Position numbers and translations under genes: made by a program. Shown here piece after piece: positions 1 to 12,893 of a stretch of DNA of 64,000 bases. The notes beneath the pieces are model-generated. The model was given only the letters and a program-made list of their open reading frames with translations, was not told the DNA's origin and did not search any database. This DNA is from Hepsetus odoe (taxonomy: Eukaryota; Chordata; Actinopteri; Characiformes; Hepsetidae): positions 11,471,589 to 11,535,588 of the forward strand of contig CM029374.1 in assembly GCA_017165825.1 (NCBI GenBank). Direction: 5' to 3'. The first letter of the stretch is position 1. Each line of letters opens with the position of its first letter.

Positions 1-765
1 GCCAGATAGTTTTGCTAACTGTTGCTAAGCAACAGAGAGATGTCAGAAAGGCCTTTGAAAAACACAGCGGTTTGAGGCCACAAGAAAAAATGTAAAACAT
101 GTGAGCCTTTCTTTTTCTAAGTTCAGAAAATCAGTCTGAACAGCCCCTGTTCTTTTTCGTCATGTACGTATAAGGCCTGAAGCATAAAAGATTTTAGAGT
201 CATAACTATAGTAGGTATGAAAATCTAAAACTAAATTCCTGTCTGTCCGTAACATTTTAATAAATATGCACTTCAGTATATAATAGTGATAACTCTTCAT
301 ACGTTTTCCTCCGTTTCATTTTAATAACCATCCTCAGTTTTACTTGTCAGCATTGTAATATAAAGATGATCAAGTTTAGCTCTACCTGATACCTCAGGTA
401 TTATTCCATGGAGAATGTCAAACAGTATGAATAAGCCCAATTCAGATGGTTTTACGGTCTTTATGGTCTCATCTATCAGAGATTGTGAGTCTTTTCATAT
501 TCATAATTATTAGCTCTTTTTTACAGGTGAATTATTCCATACTTCTATCCGCAGTGCCGATTTTAAAAAAATAAATAACTCAATAAAGTTTTTTCGTTAT
601 GGATTCATTTTACATTCAGGTCCAATTACCAGTGTTTTTTTCACTAAAATGAGAGATGCTCATACAGCTAAAATCCAAATCTCCATGAATTTCCTGTGAG
701 ATGTCATATCATAAAAAAAAGTTTCACTTCTGTTCCACTTGCTGTGGATTCATATTAAATGCATT
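1..765. other. AT-rich DNA, no gene recognised
   Basis: I see no exon, RNA gene or repeat I can name here. If the exon at 16.4 kb is adam12 exon 1, this is part of its first intron. Confidence 0.5.
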
Positions 766-969
766 CTAAATTATGATATAATGGATTCTTTGGAAGAGTC
801 CTTTAAGGGTTTTCTTTGCTTTGGGGTAGAATTTCATCTCCATCTTCTCAACACTGAGCGCTGCCAGTATGAGAAACAAAATACAGGAAATCAGAAAAGC
901 AATATCATGATTAAAGTGGCTACAAAACATTGCCTTTTTCTTCATATATTTCGTCTTTTCTGATCCCAT
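766..969 (-). CDS. Possible 67-residue single-pass membrane microprotein (uncertain)
   Basis: This is an intronless open frame of 67 codons. Its ATG sits in a strong initiation context (GCC before, G after the ATG). The N-terminus is lysine-rich (residues 4-12). A hydrophobic stretch of about 17-18 residues (about 23-40, reading AFLISCILFLILAAL) would make one transmembrane helix, and a basic tail follows (lysines and arginine around 43-61). I do not recognise the family. An overlapping plus-strand frame at 739-963 is also open, so the openness may be chance in AT-rich DNA. It lies in the presumed first intron of adam12, on the same strand. Alternatives are a retrocopy of a small membrane protein gene or noise. 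Confidence 0.2.
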   Translation of the reverse strand: MGSEKTKYMKKKAMFCSHFNHDIAFLISCILFLILAALSVEKMEMKFYPKAKKTLKGLFQRIHYIII

Positions 970-2869
970 GGCTAGATGGTCTTAGACACTTTTTTGCATC
1001 AGTTTTTATTTAAATATTTAAATAAATATCTGCTGTCACACTGTGGTGGATTGGACTGGACATAATTGCTGAGTCGTTTTTTTTTTTTTTATGGGAATAA
1101 ACACAAGTATTAATGAAACACTGTACTCACACAACCTCAGGAACACAAACCATGATGATACATAAGATGAACATTAACCGACAGCTGTGTCCTGACTCAC
1201 TGAGATCTATATACCTTTAGACTAATGAGGCACCAACTATGCCCAGACAGGGAAACGCAACGTGAAACATGACATCTGCAGTGAGGAGATTGTTTAAAAC
1301 ACACTGGCTTTATAAAATGACACCCTAGTTATCACTGGTGATTCTCAAAGAGTTAAATTTATATGGGACAGCTGTGAAATCTTTTAGGAGGCAAAATCTT
1401 CAGAACCATAGATCTAATCTGTGATGAAACTATTTCATCCCTTAATATCAGCATATTTCATTATGCTGCTACACTGCCACTCTGTGAAGTATCAGTTTCA
1501 GAAACCGAGGCAAGAATACCTCAGCTTTCTCTTCCCACTCCAAAAAGAAACGACTCAGCACTCTGAATTAAAAAGACAAACTCTACCAGAGGAATGGAAG
1601 GAGGGAGGGGGCTCTTAATGGAATGCTGAGAGAAATGAGGATTAAAAATCGTGTCTATATGTGAAAGAGTGGACAGAATGTGGGTGGGGTAGACAGAAAG
1701 AGAGTGTAACAGTGAATAGCCATCACATTAGTCAGGCAATGAGGAGTGTATAATGTTTTTATGAGGGCACAGAAGCGTAAATGTTTCTGTGGCGGGATGC
1801 TGAACCACTGCCTACATTGGCACTATGACACAAATAACACCTTCCACTCCCATTCCTCCATTCCCAACAGGGTGCTTTTACTTTTACTCAGTTACATTCC
1901 CATATGAAAAAGCATCCTACTTCAATTTACATTCAGATCTTTTTTGCTAAAATGATTGTGGATCAGTGTAGAAAGAAAATGAACCATAGATTTGAATGTT
2001 CTGCTGTATGTGTTTCTCAAGACATGCATGTCAGGTGGACTGCAAATGCTAAATTGCTCCCTAAGTATATATATAAGTGTGTGTGTGTGTGTGTGTGTGT
2101 ATGTTGGTTCTTTGTTTTTTGTCCTCTGTGCACTGAAGCTTAAGCACCATCTCCAAACTCAATCAGTTTAAGTGTTTAAGACAATAAATGAACGATTGAG
2201 CTTTAGAAGTGTGACAAATTAAAGCAACATAAAGTGTCTTAGTATGCTGTTATGTTGCTAAAACATTGGCATAGAGTCTTCAAATTTCTGTAATGTTCTC
2301 TCAGCTGGTGATTTGATGGAGGCTCTACAGAGTGCTGTCTAACATCTCAGTCCAAAAATCTCCCATAGGTATCCAACAGGAGTAATATCTGATGCCTGTG
2401 AAGGTCACTGCATATAATTACATTCCCATTATAACCACTGAGTGACCCATTGAGCACAGAGTATTATCCAAGCCACAGTGGCCATATTCATATGGCAAGA
2501 GACCCCCGACATCAAGATAGAAAGGTTTCACCATTTAAAGGTGATCTACCAGAAGGACTTGGTGCTTCTTTTCATTGACCCTTCACTGTGATGGGAAATG
2601 TGAACCCAGACCATGCCACTAAAATGTCCCCAATCATAAAACATCTACTGAACTCCCTCACTGGAAGGCTCAAGCATGTATAGCTCTCTTTATGTTACAC
2701 ATGCACTCAGTCATGTATAGGGAATATGACCCAATCAAATTTTTACATATTTCTTTAGATCAGAACTTGCAGTGGTGCTTCATGCTCAAACCATTCATTC
2801 CTACAATGAGAATGTGTGAGTCTTGTGAGTTTCATTAATAAAGTGGACAACATTATCTGTTTACAAAGG
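970..2869. other. Non-coding span with a repeat scrap and a short GT microsatellite
   Basis: No exon was recognised. A piece at about 2013-2060 resembles the interspersed repeat described at 9.2 kb and runs into a GT repeat at 2076-2100. The part at 2280-2720 reads like the reverse strand of an old DNA-transposon body, but I could not classify it. Confidence 0.4.
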
Positions 2870-3590
2870 TACCAAGTCAAAGAATTGGGAAATTACAAGC
2901 AGCAAGTGAACAATCAGGTCTTAAAAATGACATGTAGGAAGCAGAAAAAAGGCATAAGGCTTTGACAGGGGTAACATTTTGATGACTAGACAACTTGTCC
3001 AAGAATCTTTAAAACAGAACGTCTTCAAAGGGGTTTCCAGTATGCAGTGCTAACTGCTGCCCAAAAGTGGTCCAAGGAAGGACAACAGATGAGCAGGATA
3101 ATGCATGCCTGTCTGATCTGATCCCCCTGAAGAGCTACCGCAGGCAAGCTGCTGAAAACGTTCGTACCGGGTATGACAGAAATCTGTCACAATGAGTTTC
3201 AATGCATTTCAACTTGCTGCATAGCTAGAAACCAGTGAGTGTCCACACTGACCCCTGCCCACTGTCGAAAGTACCTACAATGAGCATGTGAACATCAGAA
3301 CTGCACCCTGGTGTTTTCACACCCTGATGATTCACATTTTTGTATGCTGCTTATCTGTGGAAGAGATGGCAAGATGAAGGATCAGCAAAAAGCAAGCCAG
3401 TGCAGTAGTGTGAGATTTCACCTCCTAACTGACAGGAATTGTGCTGTTAATGTCTTGGTCCCTGATATCATCACACCTTCAGAGACCTTGTCCATGCTTT
3501 GAAATGTCAGAGTGGTTTTGGTAGCATAAGCGGGACCTAAACAATATCTGGCAGGGGGTTTTGATGCTATGGCTCCATGCTCTTCAGCTG
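2870..3590 (+). mobile_element. Degenerate Tc1-like transposon, family B, copy 1
   Basis: The segment can be read, with many substitutions and a large internal deletion, as the plus strand of a common fish Tc1-like transposase gene. Landmarks are a piece resembling the helix-turn-helix end (AAGTGGTCCAAGGAAGGA near 3065), the CGAAAGTACCTACAATGAGC block at 3266-3285 that precedes the first catalytic region, the GGAAGAGATGGCA block at 3359-3371, and the C-terminal block ending near 3590 (GGACCTAAACAATAT at 3533). No frame is intact, so it cannot encode transposase. Three more fragments of the same family lie at 11.5, 23.5 and 61 kb. Family identity is from memory of the consensus, not from a search. 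Confidence 0.65.
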
Positions 3591-4190
3591 CAGTTGAAAC
3601 AAGTTTAACTGGAAACAATCAAGCAGTCTATTCACCTTTCTGTGAGAGTGGTAGTCATGGAGAAGAGAATAGTTGCTGCCTCTTAGTAACCTGAGCTCAT
3701 GAAAAAAAACACCTGAAGGTTAGTAGCCTTATTAGAGCAGCACTAATCTGGCAGGGCTTTTTGTTATATAAATTGTTCAGCATGGTTCTTTATATATAAC
3801 TTTAAAAATGGTTTCATGATGAACCAAAAAGGGCTCCACTGTTGTTGCAAAACATTAATACTTAATACTTGCAATGTTTTAAATCTTCGAAGTGAAATTC
3901 CTTGCTTTAAAGTTCATTGTTCATGTTAAGCTTCAGACTGCTTTCATCTGATCTGTAGCCTTTACTGTTAAAGCTTCTACTCAAACTTTTCAACATCGTT
4001 TGACGCTTTTTCAATGTCAATACAGCTCCTGTGTCACTGTGAATGGAACCCTAGTGTTTATTGATCCTGCCTCCACACTTCCACTGGAGACATAAGCTTT
4101 CATACAGTGATTGATTCAAGCACAAACCACTGGCATTAATTTGTGCAGCCGGGCATCAAGTGTGGAAGCTGTTTTCACAAGAGTCCTGAA

Positions 4191-4232
<42 letters not shown>

Positions 4233-5214
4233 TATATGTGTGTGTGTGTGTGTGTGTGTTTTAGATTTTTAGCAATCTGATAGCGTGAGAATAAATTTCA
4301 TGCAGGTGAGCAGGGATAGCTTCAAGCATTCCTTCATTCCAGCGTCTCCTACTCATCTTATATCCTTATAGTATTAATACAGCTAACATAGAATTTTTAT
4401 TATATCACTGAACGAATGAAGAGTGAAGATGTATGAAGCTGCAATATGAAAATAAATTGTAATGCATTTACTGCAATCAGTTCAGATCAATATAATGGTA
4501 CTGGATTTTGTAGTAAATCTAGTATTCTTTTTTCATGTTTTAAAGTTTCAGATATTCCAGATAACCTCTTGAGGTCATCATATAAAACTATACACATGTT
4601 TGGTCAATTTCATGCACGCCACTCTTTCACACCATTTCAAGGGTTCACTGTAAATTTTACATATTGAAATATATATATACCTTTTGTTAAAAAAAAAAAA
4701 ATCTTGTTGACCCCAAACATGATACATTCATTAAATTATGATTTTCTTCTCATTATATCTATTAAAGTTTAAGTGTCATTTAAAGTTCTTGTCATTTATC
4801 TCTTTTATACTTATTTGTACTAAAAAGACTAGAAACACTGACCGAAACTGAGGATGCACACTTTTCATTGCATTCAGGTAGAGAATACAGTTCAGGCATT
4901 TCGTGGTTCTGAAATGTAAACTAATCTGCATTAGAATGTAATTACAAAACATAATTTATGATTATGTATGATTTTCATAAAGTTCTGAAATATTTTAAAC
5001 AGCTACCGCGATATGCAATGGCAATCAAAATTCTGCATTTTGTCCATACTGTGCAGCCATAGTTATGTTATTAACCTGAAGTTTGTGAAGAGCTCAATAT
5101 CAAACAAAATGTTAACAAATTTTTACATTTTGAACACAAACGTGTTCAGAAGTAAATTTAACTTTTGAAAGTATTTTCTTAAAGGTTTGTTCCAATGAAT
5201 CACTAAAAATACAG
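3591..5214. other. Non-coding span with a GT microsatellite
   Basis: No gene was recognised. A (GT)n repeat lies at about 4193-4260 with one interruption (TCTATA) in the middle. The rest is AT-rich unique-looking DNA. Confidence 0.5.
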
Positions 5215-5414
5215 TACAGCATCACCAAATGCACCCTCTGCATTTAACCCATACACACACCATGCGGCAGTAGGCAGTCATATCCAGTGCCCAGGGAGCA
5301 GTAATTAGGACAGTACCTTGCTCTTGGCTACCTTAGGGAAGGGATTTAAACCCACAACCTTCCGATCCTGGGATCTAGTCCCTTACTACTAGGTAACCAC
5401 TACCCACACTGCCG
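5215..5414 (-). repeat. tRNA-derived SINE, family A, minus copy
   Basis: Read on the minus strand it carries the family A order: a tRNA-like head with A-box and B-box remnants (GGGTTTAAATCCC near 5350), then the block CCTAAGGTAGCCAAGAGCAAG, then the region ending in a GGGTTAAATGCAGAG motif (5235-5255). The same order recurs at about twelve places in the window. This copy lacks the very 3' end. Confidence 0.75.
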
Positions 5415-5631
5415 TACAAGATCTAGAAGAAGGCCTGATTTTTTTCCCCATCAGCTTCTGATGTCAAGCTCAAAGCACACAGATTCAGACGTCAATGACT
5501 GATTTATGGAATTCTGAGTTTCTTCCAAAATTCTGGTTCATCCCTAGCCCTACAAGCCATCATTTAAAGTTTGTGTTCTGGAGTGTGTTGACATTTGCTC
5601 TAAAGATGTAAGCTGCCCTTGGTTAAAGATG

Positions 5632-6828
5632 TACACTGTGCACAATTATTAGGCAAGTGAGTATTTTGAGGATTTGCTTTAATCTGGAACAAATCCAGTG
5701 CTGTCAGTCAATCCAAAATGTTAAAACCCTGAAACGTGAAAGTTTTACAAAGGAAATGTGAGTGTGAATATTCTCAAGGGAGCATTAATGTGTGCACAAC
5801 TTTTAAGCAACTATTAGTGTGCAGAATTATTATGCAACTAAATGAAAAATGCTAATTTGTCCCATCTCACTTGTTAATTTTCATCTGTTAAAGGCAACTT
5901 TAAACTCAAAACGTCCAAATAAACATATCTGACATAAAAAAACAACAACAAAAAAACACTTAAAAAGCTCCACAAGTTCTCAATAGGGTTTATGTCAGGT
6001 GAGGAAGGGGGCATGTCATTCCATCTTTAAGGTCTTTACTGATGTGTCACGCAGTGGAGTACTTACATGCATGTGATGGAGCATCGTCCTTCATAAAAAT
6101 CATGGTCTTCTTGAAAGATGCAGACTTTTTCCTGAACCACTGCTTGAATTAAGTGTCTTCTAAAAACTGACAGTAGGTTTGAGAGTTGATTTTGTGTCCA
6201 TTTTCAGCCCGAGAAGGTCCAATTAGCTCATCTTTAATAAAAACAGCCCATACCAGTAGCCCACCTCCACCTTGCTGACGCCTGAGTGGAAGTGGAGCTT
6301 TATGCCCATTACTGATCCACCCCCGGGCCCATCCATCTGGTCCATCAAGAGTCACTCTCATCTCATCAGTCCTTAAAACCTTTGAAAAATCTGTCTTGAG
6401 ATATTTCTTGGCCAGTCTTGATGTTTCAGCTTATGTGTCTTGTGGTCAAGTTTCAGTCTTCCTTATTTTGGCTGTATCTCTGAGCACTGAGCACCTGGTT
6501 CTTCTGAGCACTCCAGGTAGGTTCAGTTCTGGAATATGACACCACTGGAGGATCATGGCTTCCTGGTAGCTTCACATTTGATTCTTCTCAAATCTTTGGC
6601 AGTTAATTTGCATCTTTTTTTTCTCTACATGTTTCTTGTGACCATGTTGACTATTTGCAACAAAGTGATGTTTTTTGACTTTTCAGAGTCAGGCATATCT
6701 CTTTTTTGGCCCATTTTGCCATGAAAAGTTCAAGCATTCAGTTTAAACAGCCTGGAGTTGGAATATGTGCATAAATATGATGATGTGGTCAAAATACTCA
6801 CTTGCCTAATAATTGTGCACACAGTGTA
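5632..6828 (-). mobile_element. Tc1/mariner-like transposon with both terminal repeats, transposase degenerate
   Basis: The ends are inverted copies. The left end reads CACTGTGCACAATTATTAGG from 5634 and the right end is its reverse complement, with a 2-bp difference, to 6826. Each is flanked by TA, the Tc1/mariner target duplication. Inside, on the minus strand, a broken transposase can be followed from about 6722 to 5990. The best piece is 6149-6361, with a GGGG-rich stretch (RRQQGGGGLLVWA) typical of the Tc1 DDE domain, and CQFLEDT shortly after. The AAGTACTCCACTGCGTG and ACCTATTGAGAACTTGTGG-like blocks near 6050 and 5980 correspond to the C-terminal region. Stops and frameshifts break the gene. 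A full-length element of this type would be about 1.2-1.6 kb, so this copy is near complete in length. Confidence 0.85.
6149..6361 (-). pseudogene. Tc1-like transposase remnant (DDE domain piece)
   Basis: This is the longest open remnant of the transposase in the element at 5632-6828. It begins at MRVTLDGPDGWARGW and ends at CQFLEDT, a stretch that in intact Tc1-like transposases lies between the first and second catalytic aspartates. Upstream and downstream parts are in other frames or contain stops, so no functional enzyme is expected. The element is in reverse orientation, so this is the minus strand. Confidence 0.8.
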
Positions 6829-7796
6829 TTAATTATTACCTGCTTTCAGACAATACTTCCTTAAAAGGAACACATCTCACAGGACTAGATAAAAAGACTG
6901 TCCACCAACTACAAACAACATCAACATCAATGTCAAACTGTATCCTCACAGCAGGGAGGAATGCCAGTAAAACCAGGTACATAAAAGACAAAAAAAAAAA
7001 AAACGCAAAAAGTGGTAGAAAGCTTAACAGAAAAGATTACATAAGACAACAGACAGACAAGATCAGAGAAGTTCAGGATTTTAACTGGTGTGCCAACAAA
7101 TGAGTCTTGTCTTCATTATGGGAACTCTCTGAACCAGTTTAAAGTTATGACTGGGGAAAGAAAAACTACTTTCACACTATTTATGGGTGTAGACTCACTT
7201 TGTAACTTTTAATAACCTCAGGAACATCAGTGACCTTATCAGCCCAAGGGCCCAAGCAAGGAAGGTTTAAAAGAGAAGTTCTGGCTTTTATTTTGGTCAC
7301 AAATTCATTTAATTGTGCTATTATTAGTGTTACACATGTGCGGTGGGAAATAAAAGCTTTACTCGTGTGCTTTTCAAACTGAAAACATAAAACAGGGTGC
7401 ATTTAATCGGCTCTCAGATTGTGTCTATACTTTGTAGAGGGCTTAATTCCACTAAGGGTACTTTTTTAATCTTCAGTAATAAAGTAATTCCAATGCAATG
7501 CAGATTCTCAATAAAATAAGTAATTCACAAAACAACAAAATAAATACAAGCACTAAATTCTTTATTCATTTCCACGATACACTTACGGTCATCAAACACT
7601 CCAGCAACTACACATACTAAGTCATACTAATTACTTTCATCACAAGCAGATATTTATAAAACCAGCATATAACTCTCATTTACTGCAATCATGAGGTTCA
7701 TTTAGTGTCCGTTTTCATTACAATTAACAAATATGTTCACTTTCAAAATGAAAAAATTTAATAAATATTTGATTAACACTCAGTTAATTACTATTT
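6829..7796. other. AT-rich DNA, nothing recognised
   Basis: Short frames on both strands look like chance. No repeat family was named. Confidence 0.45.
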
Positions 7797-7998
<202 letters not shown>

Positions 7999-8054
7999 GA
8001 GCTACTTGGAGACCAAGGCCACTGTGAGCACAGACCTGGAACCATTTAATTCAT

Positions 8055-8240
8055 AAGCACCCACACACACACACGGGCTCCAGAAGGTCTCATGTGGAGT
8101 ATTGGGAAGGTGTAAAGGTCGCCACATCCCTCCAAAACATAATTCCTAAAACCCCAGAGGGAAACCCACCCTTCCAACCACACACGCACACATGCACACA
8201 CACACACACACACACATGCACACGCACACACGCATAGGAG
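8055..8240. repeat. CA-rich microsatellite pair
   Basis: Short (CA)n runs at 8057-8075 and 8178-8236, with CACG interruptions, flank about 100 bp of unique sequence. Confidence 0.85.
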
Positions 8241-8483
8241 GAAATGAGGACTTTAAGGCTGTTTCACACACCCTGTTACTTTTCTCTTTGCCCCCCAGAT
8301 ATCCTGAGTTTGGTGCAGCTGTCATAAAAATACTGGTCTGCTTGGAGTAATTAAGTGTCTAGTTTCTAGAGGATTCAAATCCTAAACATCAGGGATTCCA
8401 TAGCCACATTCTGGAATATAGAAACAGATTTTCCACCAACTCATCAGGCACACTGGATCATCTGGATTTGAGCAGTAGCTGAG

Positions 8484-8522
<39 letters not shown>
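8484..8522. repeat. (CA)n microsatellite
   Basis: A dinucleotide repeat with one AAAC interruption. Confidence 0.9.
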
Positions 8523-8523
<1 letters not shown>

Positions 8524-9011
8524 GGTCCAACACGCGAGGCACACACGCTTGGCTGGTCTCTCTCAGGTTGCATTTTAATAGCGCTGGGATGATTCCTCTG
8601 AGGAGGGTGATGCTGCGAATCCATTTCAGCTCTCTTCATATCATTAGCTTGTCAAGCACTATGAAGGAGGTGCTAACATGAGGGAAATACACACACTCCC
8701 TGCTGATTCACAGCAAGACTGCAAACGCTGATAACATGCTTTCAAAAGGTGCAGCTTCAGTACAAATATGTGACACTGACATACGTGTACATAAATACAC
8801 ACGAGGATACTTTAAGCCAGGGTGACAGGGGGCCAGACTGAGCGACAGATCACCATGAAGGCAGGGGGACAGTTGTCACTTCACACCACTTGGCAATCAG
8901 GTGTCAGTGACAAGCGGCTGAAGGAGGTGACAGTGCTAGCGAGTAACACTGTGCAATTAAAATAAAAGACTGCTGTTCCACACAGTCACAGCACACACAC
9001 ATGTATGTATT

Positions 9012-9012
<1 letters not shown>

Positions 9013-9041
<29 letters not shown>
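9013..9041. repeat. (CA)n microsatellite
   Basis: A short dinucleotide repeat. The preceding 8640-9010 holds no recognised feature. Confidence 0.9.
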
Positions 9042-9042
<1 letters not shown>

Positions 9043-9214
9043 TTAAAATGTGACCACTTTTAAATTTTGTAACTATTTTGTTCTTATTATATCTATTATT
9101 AGGGGAGGTATATGCTTACATTACTGTGCAAAAGTCAGAGACCACTCAGTAAACTGTATAACATCACATGGAATTTGGAAGTGAGGTAAATTGATTCAAT
9201 AAGCAGATGTTTGC

Positions 9215-9830
9215 AAGTGTGGGTGGCACATTGGTGAACGGTTAGTGCTATCGCCTTAAAGCAAGAAGGTCCTATCTTTGTATGTTCTCCCAGTGTCCCA
9301 GGGTTTCCTCCTGGTGCTCTGGTTTCCTCCCACAGTCCAAAGGCATGTCGGGTGGACTGGAGATGCTAAAAGGCCATCTAAGTGTGAGAGTCCACACCTG
9401 CTATTCTTAGACTCTCCGGAGTACTGAAGGCAGACACACAGCAGCTGAAAGCATTCAGCCCAAGTATTAACCTGTGTTTAAGGTGCTACATTAGAAAGTC
9501 TGTTGTGTTTATGAACATCATTCTCAGTTTTCACTATTCGTTCTCACTTGCTTTTGATCCCTGGCATACTTTTACAATGTCATTGTTGTATTTTTCTTGA
9601 CTGTTGCTGCAATAGATAATAAATATATGAAAGAATGAATGGATGAAAGAACGAATGAACGAATGAACAAATGAGAGTATGTCTGCCCAGTGATGAATTT
9701 GTGATCTGTCCAAGGTGGTTCTATGCCCTTTGCCTGATGAGAGCTGGGACAGGCTTCAGTACCCTCATTGCTCTATTCAGGATGGATGGAGGCATGGATG
9801 GACAGATGGATAGATGTAGGGATGGATGGA
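9215..9830 (+). repeat. Interspersed teleost repeat with tRNA-like head
   Basis: The order GGTGGCACATTGGTGAACGG, GCAAGAAGGTCC, GGTTTCCTCCCACAGTCCAA (about 9321-9344), GGACTGGAGATGCTAAA (9354-9370), then after an insertion GAGAGCTGGGACAGGCTTCAG (about 9738) and (GGATGGAT)n at 9781-9830 matches a short interspersed repeat common in fish. It has a degenerate A-box-like head and no coding capacity. A reverse copy is at 17.3 kb and a scrap at 32.36 kb. Confidence 0.65.
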
Positions 9831-11449
9831 GATATTTTGATGAATAACATTAAAATAATTCATTCAAAATGAGCTACATCAAACCCTTTTGCATAAAAAA
9901 GGATTATATGTCTCTTTGGGGCTTCATACCAAAAGAAAAATCTTTGAGTGCTGTTTGTTAAAGTGCTATTTAACTGATGGATTTTTGGTCATGTAGCAGG
10001 TAATGCACAGCTGTCAGAAGGCTGATTTTCTTCTTTAGTAACATGTAGAACTCCAGTTTAATAACCTTATCAAAAACATTTTCTTCAGCCTTTTTAGATG
10101 CACGTTTAGAGAAAGAAACTTGTGAGGCAGCTGAGGTGCGTGAAGGTAGCTGCTTGTGTGAATATCACTGTGTGTTTGAAGGGGAGTGTAATGTCAGGGA
10201 CAGCTGTGGGAACAGCTGGGGGGTGTGCAGCTGTGTGCAGCTGGGGTTTACAATGGGAAGGATAGAAGAGTTAAAGTATAAGATGAAACACAAAATTCAA
10301 GAGTGAACAATTAAACACTAATAGATTTTGAGACATTTTCTGTTAATTATGCTGTATGTTTCCTTCATGTCTACCAAACGGTTTCTTGCAGTTTAAACTG
10401 CTTATTTAGGCATGCACTTTACACAGTGCTGACTGGTGAGTGCAGCTTAAACTTTAGTTCCTCAAATACTGAAGCTTCCAAGTTTTAGATCAAAACTAAA
10501 GACATATTCTTCAGACTACACACATGCCACGACTGATCCATGGTGATATATATTTTTGGGTTGAACAACTGTTGTAAATAAAGCTGGTCTTTTTTTGCTA
10601 AAGGATCAGGCTGGATACACTGATTATTAAAAGATATGGAATATAAAATCTTTAGGTCATAGACACAGCTCAAGTTTCTAAGAATTCTTGGTTGTTAAAT
10701 GATACTTGATATGTCAGATATTGTTTCATGTTCTCAAAAACGTCTCAGAATGGCATGTTGGCATGTTCTTTAAAATCATTTTAAGGATTTTAAAGAAAGC
10801 ACATATTGGATGAACACTGGATTGGTTTCTGTATGGGCCCTAACTCACTGGGAACATTGGTAACCACAGCAAAATAAGGAGAGGTGCTATTGTGCCCTCT
10901 CTAACACACAGATGGTTAGTCTCTTGAGACCAGATCCAGCATTTCGGGGCAAGGTCAATCCAATCTCTGATATTGTTCTTTTAATAAGAAGTCAATATTT
11001 CAAAACATTTGCTAAATAGAGTCTGTGTGTTCAGTCAATGTTTGGGTAGGACCTTATCTCTTGTCAAGGTCAAATGACCAAGAGCAAATGCAAATAATTG
11101 TTACGGGCTACAAATAAACCCACTACATTCCCAGACCTCAACTCAACATTCCATAAACCTTGAAACAGTGTTTCAGTGTTTGCTGAAGGGCACACTTCCC
11201 TTTCTGTCATTCTGTTATATTTTTTGAATCTATCTATCCATCTTTCTATATGTATATTTGTATATCTGTTTATCTGTTGTGCACTTTAGCATTATTACAA
11301 TCTAAGGCCCAGTAATGAAATGCAGTAATTGGACTGAGCAAAGAAAACACAAAAAACATAAAAAAAAAAAAAAAACTGTTTGCAGTTTCCAGTAAAAAGA
11401 ACGGTCCATGACTGATTTATTTACACTTTCATGATACAGCCTTAATATT
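9831..11449. other. Non-coding span, nothing recognised
   Basis: No exon, RNA gene or repeat family was identified. A-rich runs occur near 11,360. Confidence 0.45.
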
Positions 11450-11870
11450 AGATGACCTCTTAAATATTGAACAGGATCCCCTCATGTCTCCAAAACAGCT
11501 CAGACTTATCAAGACATGGGCTCCTCTGTATTTCTAAAGGTGTGGTCTGGTATCTTGCACTAAGAAAGCAGATCCTTTAAGTCTTGTAAGTAGAAAGGTG
11601 GAGGCTCTATGGATCCAACTAGTTTCTCAAACACATACCACAGAGGCTCAATCAGAATCTGGAGGTCAAGTCAACACGTTGAACTCATTCTCATGTTCCT
11701 CATACCATTCCAGAGAAGTTTTTACTGTGGCACGGCATATTTTCCTGCTGAAAGAAGCATTCTGCCATTGGGGAATACTGTTACCAAGAAGAACTGAACG
11801 CAGTCTGCAACAGTGTGTAGGCAGGTGGTGCACAACAAAGTAACATCCATATGAATTACTGATCAGTGAA
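11450..11870 (-). mobile_element. Degenerate Tc1-like transposon, family B, copy 2
   Basis: Read on the minus strand this is the C-terminal half of the family B transposase. Landmarks are GTTACTTTGTTGTGCACCACCTGC-like sequence near 11,830, the region with TTCTTTCAGCAGG (about 11,750) that encodes the second catalytic region, and AGACTTAAAGGATCTGC near 11,570. Plus-strand open frames at 11,598-11,843 are shadows. Both ends of the element are missing. Confidence 0.65.
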
Positions 11871-11984
11871 TTTGATGACTGACAGCATTAGCGAAGCCCT
11901 ATAGCCTTCAATTTGGATCAAAGATTTCTGTTAATTTGCTACTTTTTATCCGTTTTTGTCATATATGACCAATCTTAAACATGT

Positions 11985-12199
11985 GAAGTGAGTGAAAGTG
12001 ATGACTCGTGATTGTGAATACACAGCACAACAGACAGTGAACCCATACACACATGTGCAGCTATTGAAAGCACCCTGGGAGCAGTGATGGGGAAGTTACC
12101 TTGCTCAAGGGTACCTCAGGGCAACCTAGTGGTAAGGGATTCAAACTCACGATTTCCTCATCCTAGAGCCAACTCCCTAATCTCTAGGCCAACACTGGC
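11985..12199 (-). repeat. tRNA-derived SINE, family A, minus copy
   Basis: On the minus strand: tRNA-like head from about 12,199, B-box remnant GAGTTTGAATCCC (about 12,147-12,135), TACCCTTGAGCAAGGTAACTT, CCCATCACTGCTCCC, and the 3' part with the GTCATCACTTTCACTCAC tail near 11,985. Confidence 0.85.
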
Positions 12200-12841
12200 T
12201 CTTCGTGCTTTTGCTATCTTAAACCGGTACATTCATACTAGTACATTTAACGCGTAAAAACACACTTTGCTATAGATTGGCTGAACAAAGGTTCATATGA
12301 TCTGGCAAAGCAACAGCAGTGGAGTATTATTAAAGTAGCCAGCCACAAAAGTTGATCAATATAAGGCTAATGGGTGGTGCTAGGCACATTCCCAGCAATG
12401 TGAAATCATTTTAATGCATGATGTTAAGTGACGTATTGCTTTTATTAAACAGTCACAAGCTTTATGAAATTTGCCATAATATAATATTACATGATAGTGC
12501 AGTGTTCATTTAAAATAAAATGTAAAATTCCCTTTGCAACATTGATTGTTCAGTAGGAACTAAGTGCTGATCAAGGTTCCGACCTGATATATGATGAACC
12601 TGAACACTTCCTAAAATTGGGTGTTTTAAATAAGTTGTAGAGTGATTAGGTGTGAACACACTTTCAGATGCATCAGTGAAAAATGTTTCTTAGTTTTTGC
12701 TTTGAGTGAATGTGAATATACTATATCAGCACTATGTGTTTCCATTGTACCCTACTAAGTCCTAAACTAAGTCTGATAACAAATCAATGGAAGCTGTGAG
12801 AACAGCAGCATAACTATCATTAATGAAAGTACTCTGTGGAA

Positions 12842-12893
<52 letters not shown>

